From JAVVHH01 sp963848035 (GTDB lineage: Bacteria; Pseudomonadota; Alphaproteobacteria; Acetobacterales; Acetobacteraceae), in contig CAWKCD010000001.1 of NCBI GenBank assembly GCA_963848035.1, forward strand, positions 2,046,001 to 2,110,000: a stretch of 64,000 nt of DNA. Direction: 5' to 3'. A model generated the notes under the pieces. It saw nothing but the letters and a program-made list of their open reading frames with translations. It had not been told where the DNA came from and ran no database searches. Below, in pieces: positions 16,558 through 26,171 of this stretch (position 1 is the first letter of the stretch; the number at the start of each line of letters is the position of its first letter). The translations under genes were made by a program, and so were the position numbers.

Positions 16558-17949
16558 ATGAGCTTCATCGTGGCGCTCGCAGCGCTCGGCTTCCTCATGT
16601 TGGTGGCGTATCGCGGCTACAGCGTGATCATGTTCGCGCCGGTGGCGGCGCTGCTCGCTGTGCTTCTGACCGATCCGGTCGCGGTGCTGCCGGTCTACAG
16701 CGGCCTGTTCATGGACAAGATGGTCGGGTTCATCCGGCTCTATTTCCCGGTGTTCCTGCTCGGCGCGATCTTCGGAAAGGTCATCGAACTCTCGGGCTTC
16801 TCGCGCTCGATCGTCGCGACCGTCATCCGCCTCATCGGCCGCGAGCGGGCCGTGATCTCGATCGTCCTGGTCAGCAACCTGCTGACGTATGGCGGCGTCT
16901 CGCTCTTCGTGGTCGTGTTCGCAGTATACCCGTTCGCGGCCGAGGCGTTCCGCCAGGGCAACATCCCCAAGCGCCTGATCCCCGGCACCATCGCCCTCGG
17001 CGCCTTCAGCTTCACCATGGACAGCCTGCCCGGCACGCCACAGATCCAGAACATCATCCCCACGACCTTCTTCAAGACCGATGCCTATGCCGCGCCCTGG
17101 CTCGGCCTGATCGGCTCTGCCTTCATCTTCCTGACCGGTATCGCCTACCTGACCTGGCGCATGCGGGTGGCCCAGCGTGCCGGCGAAGGCTACGGCGAGG
17201 GTCACACGCAGGAGCCGGAGCCGGTCGCCGACGAACGCATGGTCAATCCGATCATCGCTTTGCTGCCGCTGATCGTCGTCGGCGTTTTGAACAAGCTGTT
17301 CACCTATGCGGTGCCGCGGTTATACGGGCCGAGCAACGAGACGACGCTGGCCGGGCTGGACCACCCGATCACGACATCGGTCTCGTCGGTCGCGGCGATC
17401 TGGGCGCTCGAGTTGGCGCTGCTGGCGGGGATCCTGACCGTGATCGCGTTCGGCTACCGCGGCATCGGCGAGCGGTTCGCCGAGGGCACGAAGGCGGCCG
17501 TCGCCGGGTCGCTGCTGGCCTCGGTCAACACGGCCTCGGAATACGGTTTCGGCGGCGTGATCGCGGCGCTGCCAGGCTTCCTGGTGATCAAGGATGCGCT
17601 GGCCGCGATCCCGAACCCGCTGGTCAACGAAGCGATCAGCGTCACGACGCTCGCCGGGATCACCGGCTCTGCCTCCGGCGGCATGAGCATCGCGCTGGCG
17701 GCGCTCTCCGGTCAGTTCATCGCCGCGGCCAACGCGGCGCACATCCCCATGGAGGTGCTGCACCGCGTCGCCGCGATGGCCAGCGGCGGGATGGACACGC
17801 TGCCGCACAACGGCGCCGTCATCACGCTCCTGGCGGTGACCGGGCTCACCCACCGGCAATCCTACAAGGACATCTTCGCGATCACCTGCCTCAAGACCAT
17901 CGCCGTGTTCGTCGTGATCGCGGTCTATTACCTGACGGGCATCGTCTGA
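16558..17949 (+). CDS. GntP-family organic-acid permease
   Basis: This 463-aa polytopic membrane protein has about 12 hydrophobic segments. GntP signatures include GYSVIMFAPVAALLAV, a conserved SFTMDSLPGTPQIQNIIP region and ITGSASGGMSIALAAL. The family imports gluconate, other sugar acids or hydroxybutyrate by proton symport. The start ATG 16558 follows GGGGAGG. It is followed two bases later by the CoA-transferase gene, which favours a short hydroxy or keto acid as the substrate, by inference. Confidence 0.88.
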   Translation: MSFIVALAALGFLMLVAYRGYSVIMFAPVAALLAVLLTDPVAVLPVYSGLFMDKMVGFIRLYFPVFLLGAIFGKVIELSGFSRSIVATVIRLIGRERAVISIVLVSNLLTYGGVSLFVVVFAVYPFAAEAFRQGNIPKRLIPGTIALGAFSFTMDSLPGTPQIQNIIPTTFFKTDAYAAPWLGLIGSAFIFLTGIAYLTWRMRVAQRAGEGYGEGHTQEPEPVADERMVNPIIALLPLIVVGVLNKLFTYAVPRLYGPSNETTLAGLDHPITTSVSSVAAIWALELALLAGILTVIAFGYRGIGERFAEGTKAAVAGSLLASVNTASEYGFGGVIAALPGFLVIKDALAAIPNPLVNEAISVTTLAGITGSASGGMSIALAALSGQFIAAANAAHIPMEVLHRVAAMASGGMDTLPHNGAVITLLAVTGLTHRQSYKDIFAITCLKTIAVFVVIAVYYLTGIV

Positions 17950-17951
17950 CC

Positions 17952-19949
17952 ATGCAGCGGAAAGAGCCGCACCCGTTCCTCGCCTCGCTGCGCACCGGCC
18001 ATGGCGGCAAGGTCGTTTCTGCGATGGACGCCGTCCGCCTGATCCGGGACGGCGACACGGTGGCGACCGGCGGGTTCGTCGGGATCGGCTTTGCCGAGGG
18101 GATAGCCATCGCCCTCGAAGAGCTGTTTCTGGCCGAGGAGGGGGTGGCGCTGCAGGCCAGCGGCAAGCCGCGCAACTTGACCCTCGTCTACGCCGGCGGT
18201 CAGGGCGATGGGCGTCAGCGCGGTCTCAACCATCTCGGCCACCCAGGCCTGCTTAAGCGCGTCGTCGGAGGCCATTGGGGCCTCGTGCCGCGCATCCAGG
18301 CGTTGGCCATCGCCAATCAGATCGAAGCCTATAATCTTCCACAGGGCGTCATCACCCACCTGTTCCGCGACATCGCGGCGCACCGTCCGGCGCATCTCAC
18401 CAAGGTCGGCCTGGGCACCTTCGTCGACCCGCGTCTAGGCGGCGGCAAGATCAACGAGCGCACCACCGAAGATCTCGTCGAGCTGATCACGGTCGGCGGC
18501 GAGGAAGCGCTGCTCTACAAATGCTTCCCGATCGACATCGGCATCATCCGCGGCACCACTGCCGACCTCGACGGCAATATCACCATGGAGCGCGAGGCAT
18601 TGACGCTCGAGGTGCTGGCGATCGCCATGGCCGCCCACAACTCCGGCGGCATCGTCATCGCGCAAGTCGAGCGCGTCGCCGACAGCCGCACGCTCAATCC
18701 GCGCCAGGTCAAGGTGCCGGGTGTGCTGGTCGATTGCGTGGTGGTGGCCGAGAAACCCGAGCATCACTGGCAGACCTTCGCCACCGCCTACAGCCCCGCC
18801 TTCGCTGGCGAGATCCGGGTGCCCGCCGGGTCGCTCACACCGCTGGACATGAGCGAGCGCAAGATCATCGCCCGCCGCGCCGCCCTCGAACTGCGTCCGA
18901 ATGCCGTCGTCAATCTCGGGATCGGCATGCCCGAAGGGGTGGCCCCGGTGGCGCACGAGGAGAAGATCGGCGACCTGATCACGCTCACGGCCGAGCCGGG
19001 CATGATCGGCGGCATACCGCAGGGCGGCCTGAATTTCGGCGCTGCAGTGAACCATTCCGCCGTGATCGACCAGCCCTACCAGTTCGATTTCTACGATGGC
19101 GGCGGCCTCGACCTCGCCGTGCTGGGCCTGGCGGAGACCGATGCCGAGGGCAACGTCAACGTGTCCAAGTTCGGCCCCAAGCTGGCCGGCGCCGGCGGGT
19201 TCATCAACATCAGCCAGGCGGCCAAGAAGCTGGTGTTCGCCGGCACCTTCGAAGCCGCCGGCCTGCGCATCGGTATCACCGACGGCAAGCTTTCCATTCT
19301 GCACGCCGGCACGAGCCGCAAATTCGTCGGCAGCGTCGAACACCGCACCTTCGCCGGAGGCTACGCCGTCAAGCGCGGCCAACCCGTCCTCTACGTGACC
19401 GAACGCTGCGTCTTCCAGTTGACCGAGGAGGGCCTGGAGCTGATCGAGATTGCCCCCGGCATCGACATCGACCAGCATATCCTGTCGCGCATGGCCTTCG
19501 CGCCGATCGTCCGCTCGCCCCGCCTGATGGACGCGCGCATCTTCCATCCCGAGCCGATGGGCCTGCGCGAGCAACTGCTCGACGTGCCGCTCGAACAACG
19601 GCTGACCTACGACCCCGACAACAACCTCTTTTTCCTCAACTTCGAGGGAACCTCGATTCGCAACATCTCCGAAGTCGAGCAAATTCGAAAGGCCGTCACC
19701 GTGAAGCTGGCGCCGATCGGCAAGAAGGTGCGGGCGATCGTCAACTACGAGAATTTCTCCATTCTGCCCGAATTGCTCGATACGTATTCCGAAATGGTCG
19801 CTGACCTCACCGAACAGTTCTACGCCAGCACGACCCGCTACACGACGAGCGGCTTTCTTCGAGTCAAACTCGGCGACGCGCTCGGCCGCCGCTCCGTAGC
19901 GCCGCATATCTACGAGACCGCCGCCGAAGCCCGTGCGAGGCTCGACTAG
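17952..19949 (+). CDS. Acyl-CoA:acetate/3-ketoacid CoA-transferase (fused alpha-beta)
   Basis: This 665-aa single-chain family I CoA-transferase resembles E. coli YdiF. Both halves are present: the alpha part starts at VVSAMDAVRLIRDGDTVATGGF and the beta part at SERKIIARRAALELRPNAVVNLGIGMPEG. The catalytic glutamate is E348 in LTAEPGMIGG, and the oxyanion glycines follow. It moves CoA between acetate or acetyl-CoA and a short-chain or 3-keto acid. Together with the GntP permease before it, this suggests uptake and activation of a hydroxy/keto acid. Confidence 0.88.
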   Translation: MQRKEPHPFLASLRTGHGGKVVSAMDAVRLIRDGDTVATGGFVGIGFAEGIAIALEELFLAEEGVALQASGKPRNLTLVYAGGQGDGRQRGLNHLGHPGLLKRVVGGHWGLVPRIQALAIANQIEAYNLPQGVITHLFRDIAAHRPAHLTKVGLGTFVDPRLGGGKINERTTEDLVELITVGGEEALLYKCFPIDIGIIRGTTADLDGNITMEREALTLEVLAIAMAAHNSGGIVIAQVERVADSRTLNPRQVKVPGVLVDCVVVAEKPEHHWQTFATAYSPAFAGEIRVPAGSLTPLDMSERKIIARRAALELRPNAVVNLGIGMPEGVAPVAHEEKIGDLITLTAEPGMIGGIPQGGLNFGAAVNHSAVIDQPYQFDFYDGGGLDLAVLGLAETDAEGNVNVSKFGPKLAGAGGFINISQAAKKLVFAGTFEAAGLRIGITDGKLSILHAGTSRKFVGSVEHRTFAGGYAVKRGQPVLYVTERCVFQLTEEGLELIEIAPGIDIDQHILSRMAFAPIVRSPRLMDARIFHPEPMGLREQLLDVPLEQRLTYDPDNNLFFLNFEGTSIRNISEVEQIRKAVTVKLAPIGKKVRAIVNYENFSILPELLDTYSEMVADLTEQFYASTTRYTTSGFLRVKLGDALGRRSVAPHIYETAAEARARLD

Positions 19950-19950
19950 C

Positions 19951-21066
19951 ATGATGGAACCGCTTCCCGCGTCCGTCCTGCCGGAGGGGGTCCGCAGTCG
20001 TCTCCTGCCGGGCATCAACGGCCTGACCGTCCACTTGCTCGAGAGCGGCTTCGAGCAGCCCGGCCGTCCGTTGATCCTGCTGTTGCACGGCTTCCCGGAG
20101 ATCGCCTTCAGTTGGCGTAGCATCATGCCGCGGTTATCAGCCGCCGGGTTCCACGTCGTCGCTCCGGACGCGCGCGGCTATGGCCGGACAACCGGCGCGG
20201 CTACCGGCTATGACGTGGACCTCTGGGATTTTGGCTTGCTCAACCTGGTACGCGACGCCTTGCAGGTCGTGAGCGCGCTGGGTCACAATCGGGTCGCGCT
20301 GGTCGCCGGCCACGATTACGGCGCGAGCGTCGCCGCTGCCTGCGCCCTGGTCCGGCCCGACGTGTTCGCCAGCGTATCGCTGATGAGCGCGCCGTTTGCT
20401 GGTCCGCCGTCTCGACCCGGGCCACCGGTCGATCTCGAGGCCGAGCTCGCGCGCCTCGATCCGCCGCGGAAGCACTATCATTGGTATTATGCGACCCGGC
20501 CTGCCGCAGCCGATCTGGACCAACCCGAGCAAGGCCTCCATGCTTTCCTGCGCGCCTACTTCCATCAGAAGAGCGCCGATTGGCCCGGCAATGCGCCGCA
20601 TCCTCTCGCCGGATGGTCCGCCGAGGAGATTGCCCAACTACCCGACTATTACGTGATGCCGCTGCATCGAACCATGCCGCAGGCCGTCGCGCCCGCGATG
20701 CCGAGCCCGGACGAGATCGCCGCCTGCCGTTGGCTCACCGAACGCGATCTCGCCGTCTACACGGCGGAATACGCCCGCACCGGCTTCCAAGGCGGCCTCA
20801 ACTTCTATCGTCTGCGGAGCGCCGGGCGGCACGCGCAGGAACTCGCCACCTTCGCGGGTCGGTCCATCGACATTCCCTCCTGCTTTTTCGCCGGCGACAA
20901 GGATTGGGGCACCTACCAGAAGCCCGGCGACTTCGAAGCGATGCAGACCCGCGCCTGCACCGACATGCGCACCTGCATGCTCTTGCCGGGCGCAGGGCAC
21001 TGGATCCAGCAGGAGCAACCCGAGCTGCTCGCCCAGCACTTGCTCGCATTCGTCGGCGGCCTCTGA
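19951..21066 (+). CDS. Alpha/beta-hydrolase, epoxide-hydrolase type
   Basis: The 371-aa protein has the oxyanion motif LHGFPE, the nucleophile-elbow aspartate in AGHDYGAS, and a late catalytic histidine in GAGHWIQQEQP. This is the Asp-His layout of epoxide hydrolases and haloalkane dehalogenases; HGFPE with the cap favours epoxide hydrolase. Two ATGs (19951 and 19954) lie just after the CoA-transferase stop; a GTG upstream overlaps that gene. It could open epoxides formed by a monooxygenase on alkenes, but it belongs to a different transcription unit from prm. Confidence 0.82.
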   Translation: MMEPLPASVLPEGVRSRLLPGINGLTVHLLESGFEQPGRPLILLLHGFPEIAFSWRSIMPRLSAAGFHVVAPDARGYGRTTGAATGYDVDLWDFGLLNLVRDALQVVSALGHNRVALVAGHDYGASVAAACALVRPDVFASVSLMSAPFAGPPSRPGPPVDLEAELARLDPPRKHYHWYYATRPAAADLDQPEQGLHAFLRAYFHQKSADWPGNAPHPLAGWSAEEIAQLPDYYVMPLHRTMPQAVAPAMPSPDEIAACRWLTERDLAVYTAEYARTGFQGGLNFYRLRSAGRHAQELATFAGRSIDIPSCFFAGDKDWGTYQKPGDFEAMQTRACTDMRTCMLLPGAGHWIQQEQPELLAQHLLAFVGGL

Positions 21067-21070
21067 CTGC

Positions 21071-21835
21071 TCAAAGGACCCGCGACAGAAACTCCCGCGT
21101 GCGCGGCTGCCGCGGCGCGCTCAGCACGTCGCGCGGCGCCCCGCGCTCGACCACCAGCCCCTCGGCCATGAACGCCAATGCGTCGCCGACCTCGCGGGCG
21201 AAGGCGAGTTCGTGCGTCACGACGATCATCGTCATTCCGCTCGCTGCGAGGTCGCGCATCACCGCAAGAACCTCACCAACCAGCTCCGCATCGAGAGCCG
21301 AAGTCGGCTCGTCGAATAACATCAGCGCGGGGTCCATCGCCAACGCGCGGGCGATCGCCACCCGTTGCTGTTCACCGCCTGAGAGCTGCGCCGGAAAACG
21401 CCCGTCCTTGCCCGCGAGCCCCACCCGCTCGAGCAGCGCCATCGCCCGCTCGCGTGCCTCCCGGGCCGGCAACCCTTTGACCCGGATCGGCGCTTCGACC
21501 ACGTTGCCGAGCGCCGTCATGTGCGGGAACAGGTTGAACTGCTGGAACACCATCCCAACCTTCCGCCGCATGCGCGCGATCTGGCGCTCCGGCAGCTCGT
21601 ATAGGCGCCCGTCACGCTCGCGGTAGCCGACCAGCTCGCCCGCCACCCAGAGCCGCCCGCCATCGATGCGTTCGAGATGGTTGATGCAGGAAAGCAACGT
21701 GCTCTTTCCAGATCCTGACGGCCCGATCACGCACAGCACGCTCCCGGGCTCGACATCGAGATCGATGCCGCGCAGCACCTCGCGTTCGCCATATCGTTTC
21801 CGCACGCCCCGCATGCGGACGATCGGCTCAGACAT
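21071..21835 (-). CDS. Polar amino-acid-type ABC transporter ATP-binding protein
   Basis: This 254-aa GlnQ/HisP-type ATPase has Walker A GPSGSGKST, signature LSGGEQQRVAIARAL, Walker B LMLFDEPTSALD and the H-loop VVTHELAFAREV. It is the last gene of a minus-strand operon (flavin monooxygenase, binding protein, permease, ATPase), overlaps the permease gene by eight bases, and meets the epoxide hydrolase gene tail to tail. Confidence 0.92.
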   Translation of the reverse strand: MSEPIVRMRGVRKRYGEREVLRGIDLDVEPGSVLCVIGPSGSGKSTLLSCINHLERIDGGRLWVAGELVGYRERDGRLYELPERQIARMRRKVGMVFQQFNLFPHMTALGNVVEAPIRVKGLPAREARERAMALLERVGLAGKDGRFPAQLSGGEQQRVAIARALAMDPALMLFDEPTSALDAELVGEVLAVMRDLAASGMTMIVVTHELAFAREVGDALAFMAEGLVVERGAPRDVLSAPRQPRTREFLSRVL

Positions 21836-22648
21836 GCCGATACCGCTGCTCCAGGACGTGTTGACCCACGGAAAGGACCGAGACCACGATCAGATACCAG
21901 ACCGATGCCACAATCAGCAGCGGAATGGTTTGATAGGTCCGCGCATAGATGAGCTGCGCCGTGTAGAGCAGTTCCGCCATGGCGATGACGCTGACGAGCG
22001 ACGTCCCCTTGACCATGGAGATCACCTCGTTGCCGACCGGCGGAATGATCACCCGCATCGCCTGCGGGAACACGATGCGCACGAAGATCGTCGCCGGCGT
22101 CATTCCCAAAGCCTTGGCCGCCCGCGTCTGGCCCGGCGCCACGCTCTGGATCCCCGCCCGGATCACCTCGGCGGTATACGCCGCCTGCGCCAGCCCCAAC
22201 CCGGCCAGCGCCGCCGTCAACGGTGTGATCACCGCATTCGTGCTCGCACTGTAGAACACCGGCCCGAACGGGATGCCCAACACGATCTTCGGGTACAGCG
22301 CCCCGAAATTGTACCAGAAGATGAGCTGCACCAGGTACCTGGGACGCTCCGGAAGAACCAGATGTAGAGCCAGCTCAGCGTCGCCAGCAGCCGGTTGTCG
22401 GAGAGCCGCATGATCGCCAGCAGAGTCCCCAACGTCAGCCCGATCACCATCGACGCCACCGTCAGCTCGAGCGTCCGCGATAGCCCGGCCAGGATCTGCG
22501 GATCGAACAAATATTCCGCCACCACCGGCCACTCGAACGCCGGATTGGTCGCCACGCTGAACACGACCCCACCGGCGACCAACAGCGAAACGACGCTCGC
22601 CGCCCAGGTCCAGGGATGGCGAAGCGGGACGACCCGCTCGGCCGTCAC
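21828..22648 (-). CDS. Polar amino-acid-type ABC permease (frame broken once)
   Basis: Translation starts at GTG 22648, overlapping the binding-protein stop. The first part (RHPWTWAASVVSLL, then LELTVASMVIGLTLGTLLAI) is in one frame up to WLYIWFFRSVP. The second part (YLVQLIFWYNFGALYP to the end) is in another, with the break at 22331-22344. One added base gives a normal HisM/GlnP permease of about 273 aa, with the EAA loop near EVIRAGIQSVAPGQTRAAKALG. Confidence 0.85.
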
Positions 22649-23514
22649 TTCTGGACGGTTTGCGGGTTCAACGGCGCGGTCTTGATCGCCCCATCCTCCA
22701 ACCCCCACTTCACGATCACCTTCTGATACGTGCCGTTGTCGATCAGATGCTGGATCGCCGCCTGCATCGGCGCCGCCATCTCCGAGCCTTTCGGCAGCCC
22801 CATCCCGAGATAGCTGATGTCGGTATAGCTTCCGACCACTTTCGTCCGCCCCTTCGACTGCGCGACGAAATAGCTCACGGCGGTCGAGCCCAGCCAGAAC
22901 AGGTCCGCGCGCCGGCTCATCACCGCATCGGCCGCGCCGTTGCCGTCGTTGAATGCGAGCGCGTTGATCGGCTTCTTGCCCGCAGCGGCGCATTTCGGCT
23001 GATGCTCCTCGGCGAACACCATCTCGCGCGAGCCCCGCGTCGTCGCCACCGACACGCCGCAGAGATCGTCCAGCCCGTCGACCTTGATCGGATTGTCCGC
23101 CAGCGCCGCGAACAGCTCGTTGCCAAGCAACCAGCCGATCTGATCGACCACCTTCTGCCGCACGTTGGTGACGCCCATCTGTCCGATCGCGGCGTCGAAT
23201 CGTTTGGATTGCAGCCCGGGGATCAGCGTGTCGAACGTCGCCGGCCGCAAATCCAGCTCGAGCCCGAGCGCCTGCACCGCCGCCCGCGCCAGGTCCGTCT
23301 CCCAGCCGACGATGTCGCCCTTCGCGTCGCGGAAATTGTCCGGGGGCGAACCCAGCGACACCGCCACCGTGAACGGCCGCTTGGCATACTCGGCCGGCAC
23401 CATCTTGACGAGCGTAGGATCGGCCGTCTGGCTCAGCGCCTTGTCGGCGCCGGGCTCATCGGCGAAGGCCGGAACCGCCATCAGCAGGAATAGGGTCGCA
23501 AAAATCGCTTTCAT
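22645..23514 (-). CDS. Periplasmic polar amino-acid-type substrate-binding protein
   Basis: This 289-aa family 3 (SBP_bac_3) protein has a clear signal peptide, MKAIFATLFLLMAVPAFADE. The mature part has VGWETDLARAAVQALGLELD, the pattern that contacts ligand in this family, and RKVVDQIGWLL. The two lobes resemble binding proteins for amino acids, opines and sulfur amino acids. The start overlaps the monooxygenase stop (ATGA). With that oxygenase in the same operon, the ligand may be an organosulfur or N-containing compound. Confidence 0.88.
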   Translation of the reverse strand: MKAIFATLFLLMAVPAFADEPGADKALSQTADPTLVKMVPAEYAKRPFTVAVSLGSPPDNFRDAKGDIVGWETDLARAAVQALGLELDLRPATFDTLIPGLQSKRFDAAIGQMGVTNVRQKVVDQIGWLLGNELFAALADNPIKVDGLDDLCGVSVATTRGSREMVFAEEHQPKCAAAGKKPINALAFNDGNGAADAVMSRRADLFWLGSTAVSYFVAQSKGRTKVVGSYTDISYLGMGLPKGSEMAAPMQAAIQHLIDNGTYQKVIVKWGLEDGAIKTAPLNPQTVQK

Positions 23515-24893
23515 GCGCGCTTGCCTTCCACAACAGGAGCCCGGCCGAACGTCGAGAACGCGCCGCGGCTACGGAACGCCGGCCGCTCCAGCCCCATGCT
23601 GCCGCGGAACGTGCCGTCACCTTGATAAGCGGTCTGGAACAATCCGCGCCGCTGCAATTCCGGAACGAGCCACTCGAGGCATTCCACTGCCGGCTCCGGA
23701 ACGAAGGGCGGGATCAAATTCCATCCGTCGCAGCCGCGGCTCTCGAACCAATCCTGCATCTCGTCAGCCACGTCGGACACCGTGCCGACCGTGACGTAGT
23801 GCCCGCTCGCCCCGGCCATGATCTTGTACAGCTTGGCGATCGTCATGCCCGGCTGGCGCGCCATCGCCGCCAGCTTCTCCTGCCCGCTCTTGACCGCGTT
23901 CGTCTTCTCGAGTGGCGGCGGAAGCGGTCCGTCGAGCGGCAGGCCCGACAGATCCCCGAACGTCTCGGCCAGCATCGGCAAGCCCACCCGCGGATGCACC
24001 ATGTCCTGCATCTGGTCGAAGCGGTCCTGCGCCTCCTGCCGCGTCCGTCCCAGCACCGGCAGGATTCCCGGCATCACCAGCATCGAGTCCGGATCCCGCC
24101 CCCGCGCCACCCCGTGCGCCTTGACGCTGGCATAAAACGCCATCGCGTCGGCCTTCGTCTTCTGCTGCGTGTAGATGAGGTCCGCGATTCGCGCCCCCAG
24201 ATCCTGCCCCGGCCCCGACGAGCCGGCCTGCGCGATCACCGGATATCCCTGGATCGGCCGCCCCGTGTTCAGCGGCCCCTTGACCCGCAACACGTCGCCG
24301 CGGTGGTTGAGCGTGTGCAGCTTCGCCGGATCGAAATACTGTCCGCTGGCCTGGTCACGGATGAACGCGTCGTCCTCCCAACTGTCCCACAGCCCGAACA
24401 CGACATCGACGAACTCCTCCGCCCGCCGATACCGCTTCCCATGCTCGACATGCGCCTCGAGCCCGAAATTATACGCTTCCTGTTCGCTCCACGACGTCAC
24501 CACATTCCAGCCGACCCGGCCGCGGCTGATATAGTCCAGCGACGCGAACTTCCGCGCCACGTGATACGGCTCATTGTAGGTCGTGCTGGCGCTTGCCACG
24601 AAGCCCAGCCGCTCCGTCACCGCCGACAACGCACCGATCAGCGTCAGCGGCTCGAACACATCGATCCGCGGGTTGTACGAAAGCTCGTCGTCGTCCTTGG
24701 CCGAATGCCGGACCGCGATCCCGTCCGCCCAGAACATGAAATGGATGCAGGCCCGCTCACACGCGCGCGCCATGTCCATCCACATCCCGATATCCATCGC
24801 CGCGTCGGTCTTCGCGCCCGGCATCCGCCACCCCGCCGCATGGGCGCCATTGGCGACGATGTTGAACCCCAGCTTCATCTGATCGCGCTTCAT
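23511..24893 (-). CDS. Flavin-dependent monooxygenase of the NtaA/SnaA/DszA family
   Basis: This 460-aa luciferase-like (bacterial LLM) protein has the family start LGFNIVANGAHAAGWRMP and typical segments FMFWADGIAVR, NVVTSWSEQEAYNFG, PVIAQAGSSGPGQDLGA and GCDGWNLIPPFVP. It would use reduced FMN, supplied by a separate reductase, to cleave C-S or C-N bonds or oxidise a heteroatom compound. It is the first gene of a minus-strand operon with an amino-acid-type ABC importer. An alternative start is Met6 (24878). Confidence 0.9.
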   Translation of the reverse strand: MKRDQMKLGFNIVANGAHAAGWRMPGAKTDAAMDIGMWMDMARACERACIHFMFWADGIAVRHSAKDDDELSYNPRIDVFEPLTLIGALSAVTERLGFVASASTTYNEPYHVARKFASLDYISRGRVGWNVVTSWSEQEAYNFGLEAHVEHGKRYRRAEEFVDVVFGLWDSWEDDAFIRDQASGQYFDPAKLHTLNHRGDVLRVKGPLNTGRPIQGYPVIAQAGSSGPGQDLGARIADLIYTQQKTKADAMAFYASVKAHGVARGRDPDSMLVMPGILPVLGRTRQEAQDRFDQMQDMVHPRVGLPMLAETFGDLSGLPLDGPLPPPLEKTNAVKSGQEKLAAMARQPGMTIAKLYKIMAGASGHYVTVGTVSDVADEMQDWFESRGCDGWNLIPPFVPEPAVECLEWLVPELQRRGLFQTAYQGDGTFRGSMGLERPAFRSRGAFSTFGRAPVVEGKRA

Positions 24894-25012
24894 GCGGGAA
24901 GCCTACCCCGAACCGCCCTGCGATCAATAACGTTGACGACCTGGCACACCTGCGGCTGAATGTGCCGAGGAAACGGCCCTCGCATATCCCCCAAGGCAAA
25001 GAGCGGCCCATT

Positions 25013-26171
25013 ATGAACCGAGTTCCTTTCTCGCCCGAGTTGTCGCGGCGCGCCGTGATCGCGTTGGCCGGGCTTCTGATCGCGCGGTCCGTTCGCGCCG
25101 AAGATCCCGTCGTGATCGGCGTCAGCGGCCCGCTCACCGGCCAGTATGCTCAATACGGCGCCGATTGGCGGCGCGGCTTCGATCTCGCGCTGTCCGAGAT
25201 CAATGCCGACGGCGGCATCGCCGGCCGCCCGCTCGCTTATCGGTTCGAGGATACCCAATCCGACCCCCGCCAGGCTGTCGCGGTCGCACAGAAATTCGTC
25301 GCCGATCCCGCCATCACGGCCGAACTCGGCGATTTCTCGTCGGCCGCCTCGATGGCCGCCTCGCCGATCTATCAGCGGAACAAACTGGTCCAGTTCGGCT
25401 TCACCAACTCGCACCCGGACTTCACCAAGGGCGGCGACTACATGTGGAGCAACGCCCCGAACCAGGCCGAGGACATGCCCGTCCTCGCCGACTACGCCGT
25501 CGCCAAATTGGGTCTCAAGCGCCTGGCCATCGCCTATATCAACAGCGATTGGGGGCGCACCAGCAAGGACCTGTTCTCCACTGCCGCTTCGGCCAGAGGT
25601 GCAACGGTCGTCGCCGCCGAAGCCTATTTGCCGAACGAGCAGGATTACCGCTCGCTCCTTGTCCGCCTGCGCGATGCCAAGCCCGATGGCCTCATCCTCG
25701 TCTCTTACTACCCCGACGGCGCGATGCTCGTCCGCCAAGCGCAGGGATAGCGGCCTGCAGCTTCCCACCGTCGCCGCCGGCTCCGTCTACTCGCCGAAAT
25801 TCCTCGAACTCGCCGGCGAGGCCGCCGAAGGCGTCTACACCAACACCAACTACTTCCCCGAAGACCCCCGTCCCGAGGTCCAGCGCTTCGTCGCCGCCTA
25901 CCGCAAAACCGGCGAGGGCACGCCCGGCTTCTACGTCGCGCGCGCCTACGATGCCGTCATCCTGCTCGCCGCCGTGATGCGCCAGTTCGGCACGACCCGG
26001 CCCGCGATCCGCGAGGGGTTGGAGGAGATCCGCGACGTGCCCAGCGTCTTGTTCGGCTCGGTCACCTTCGACCCCGAGACCCGCCGCGTCCGCCACCCCG
26101 CCAGCATCGACCTCGTCGTGCGCCATGGCGCTTTCGCCCTCTGGGACGGTAAGCCGGCCAGCTCTGGCTAA
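25013..26171 (+). CDS. Branched-chain-type ABC substrate-binding protein 1 (frame broken once)
   Basis: It starts MNRVPFSPELSRRAVIAL, a twin-arginine-like export signal, followed by VIGVSGPLTGQYAQYGADWRRG as in LivJ-type (Peripla_BP_6) proteins. The frame breaks at 25737-25750, where removing one A from GCGCAGGGATAG gives a continuous protein of about 385 aa ending in VVRHGAFALWDGKPASSG. It is strikingly similar along its length to the next gene, so the pair is a tandem duplication. It heads a Liv-type transporter operon diverging from the flavin monooxygenase operon. Confidence 0.85.
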
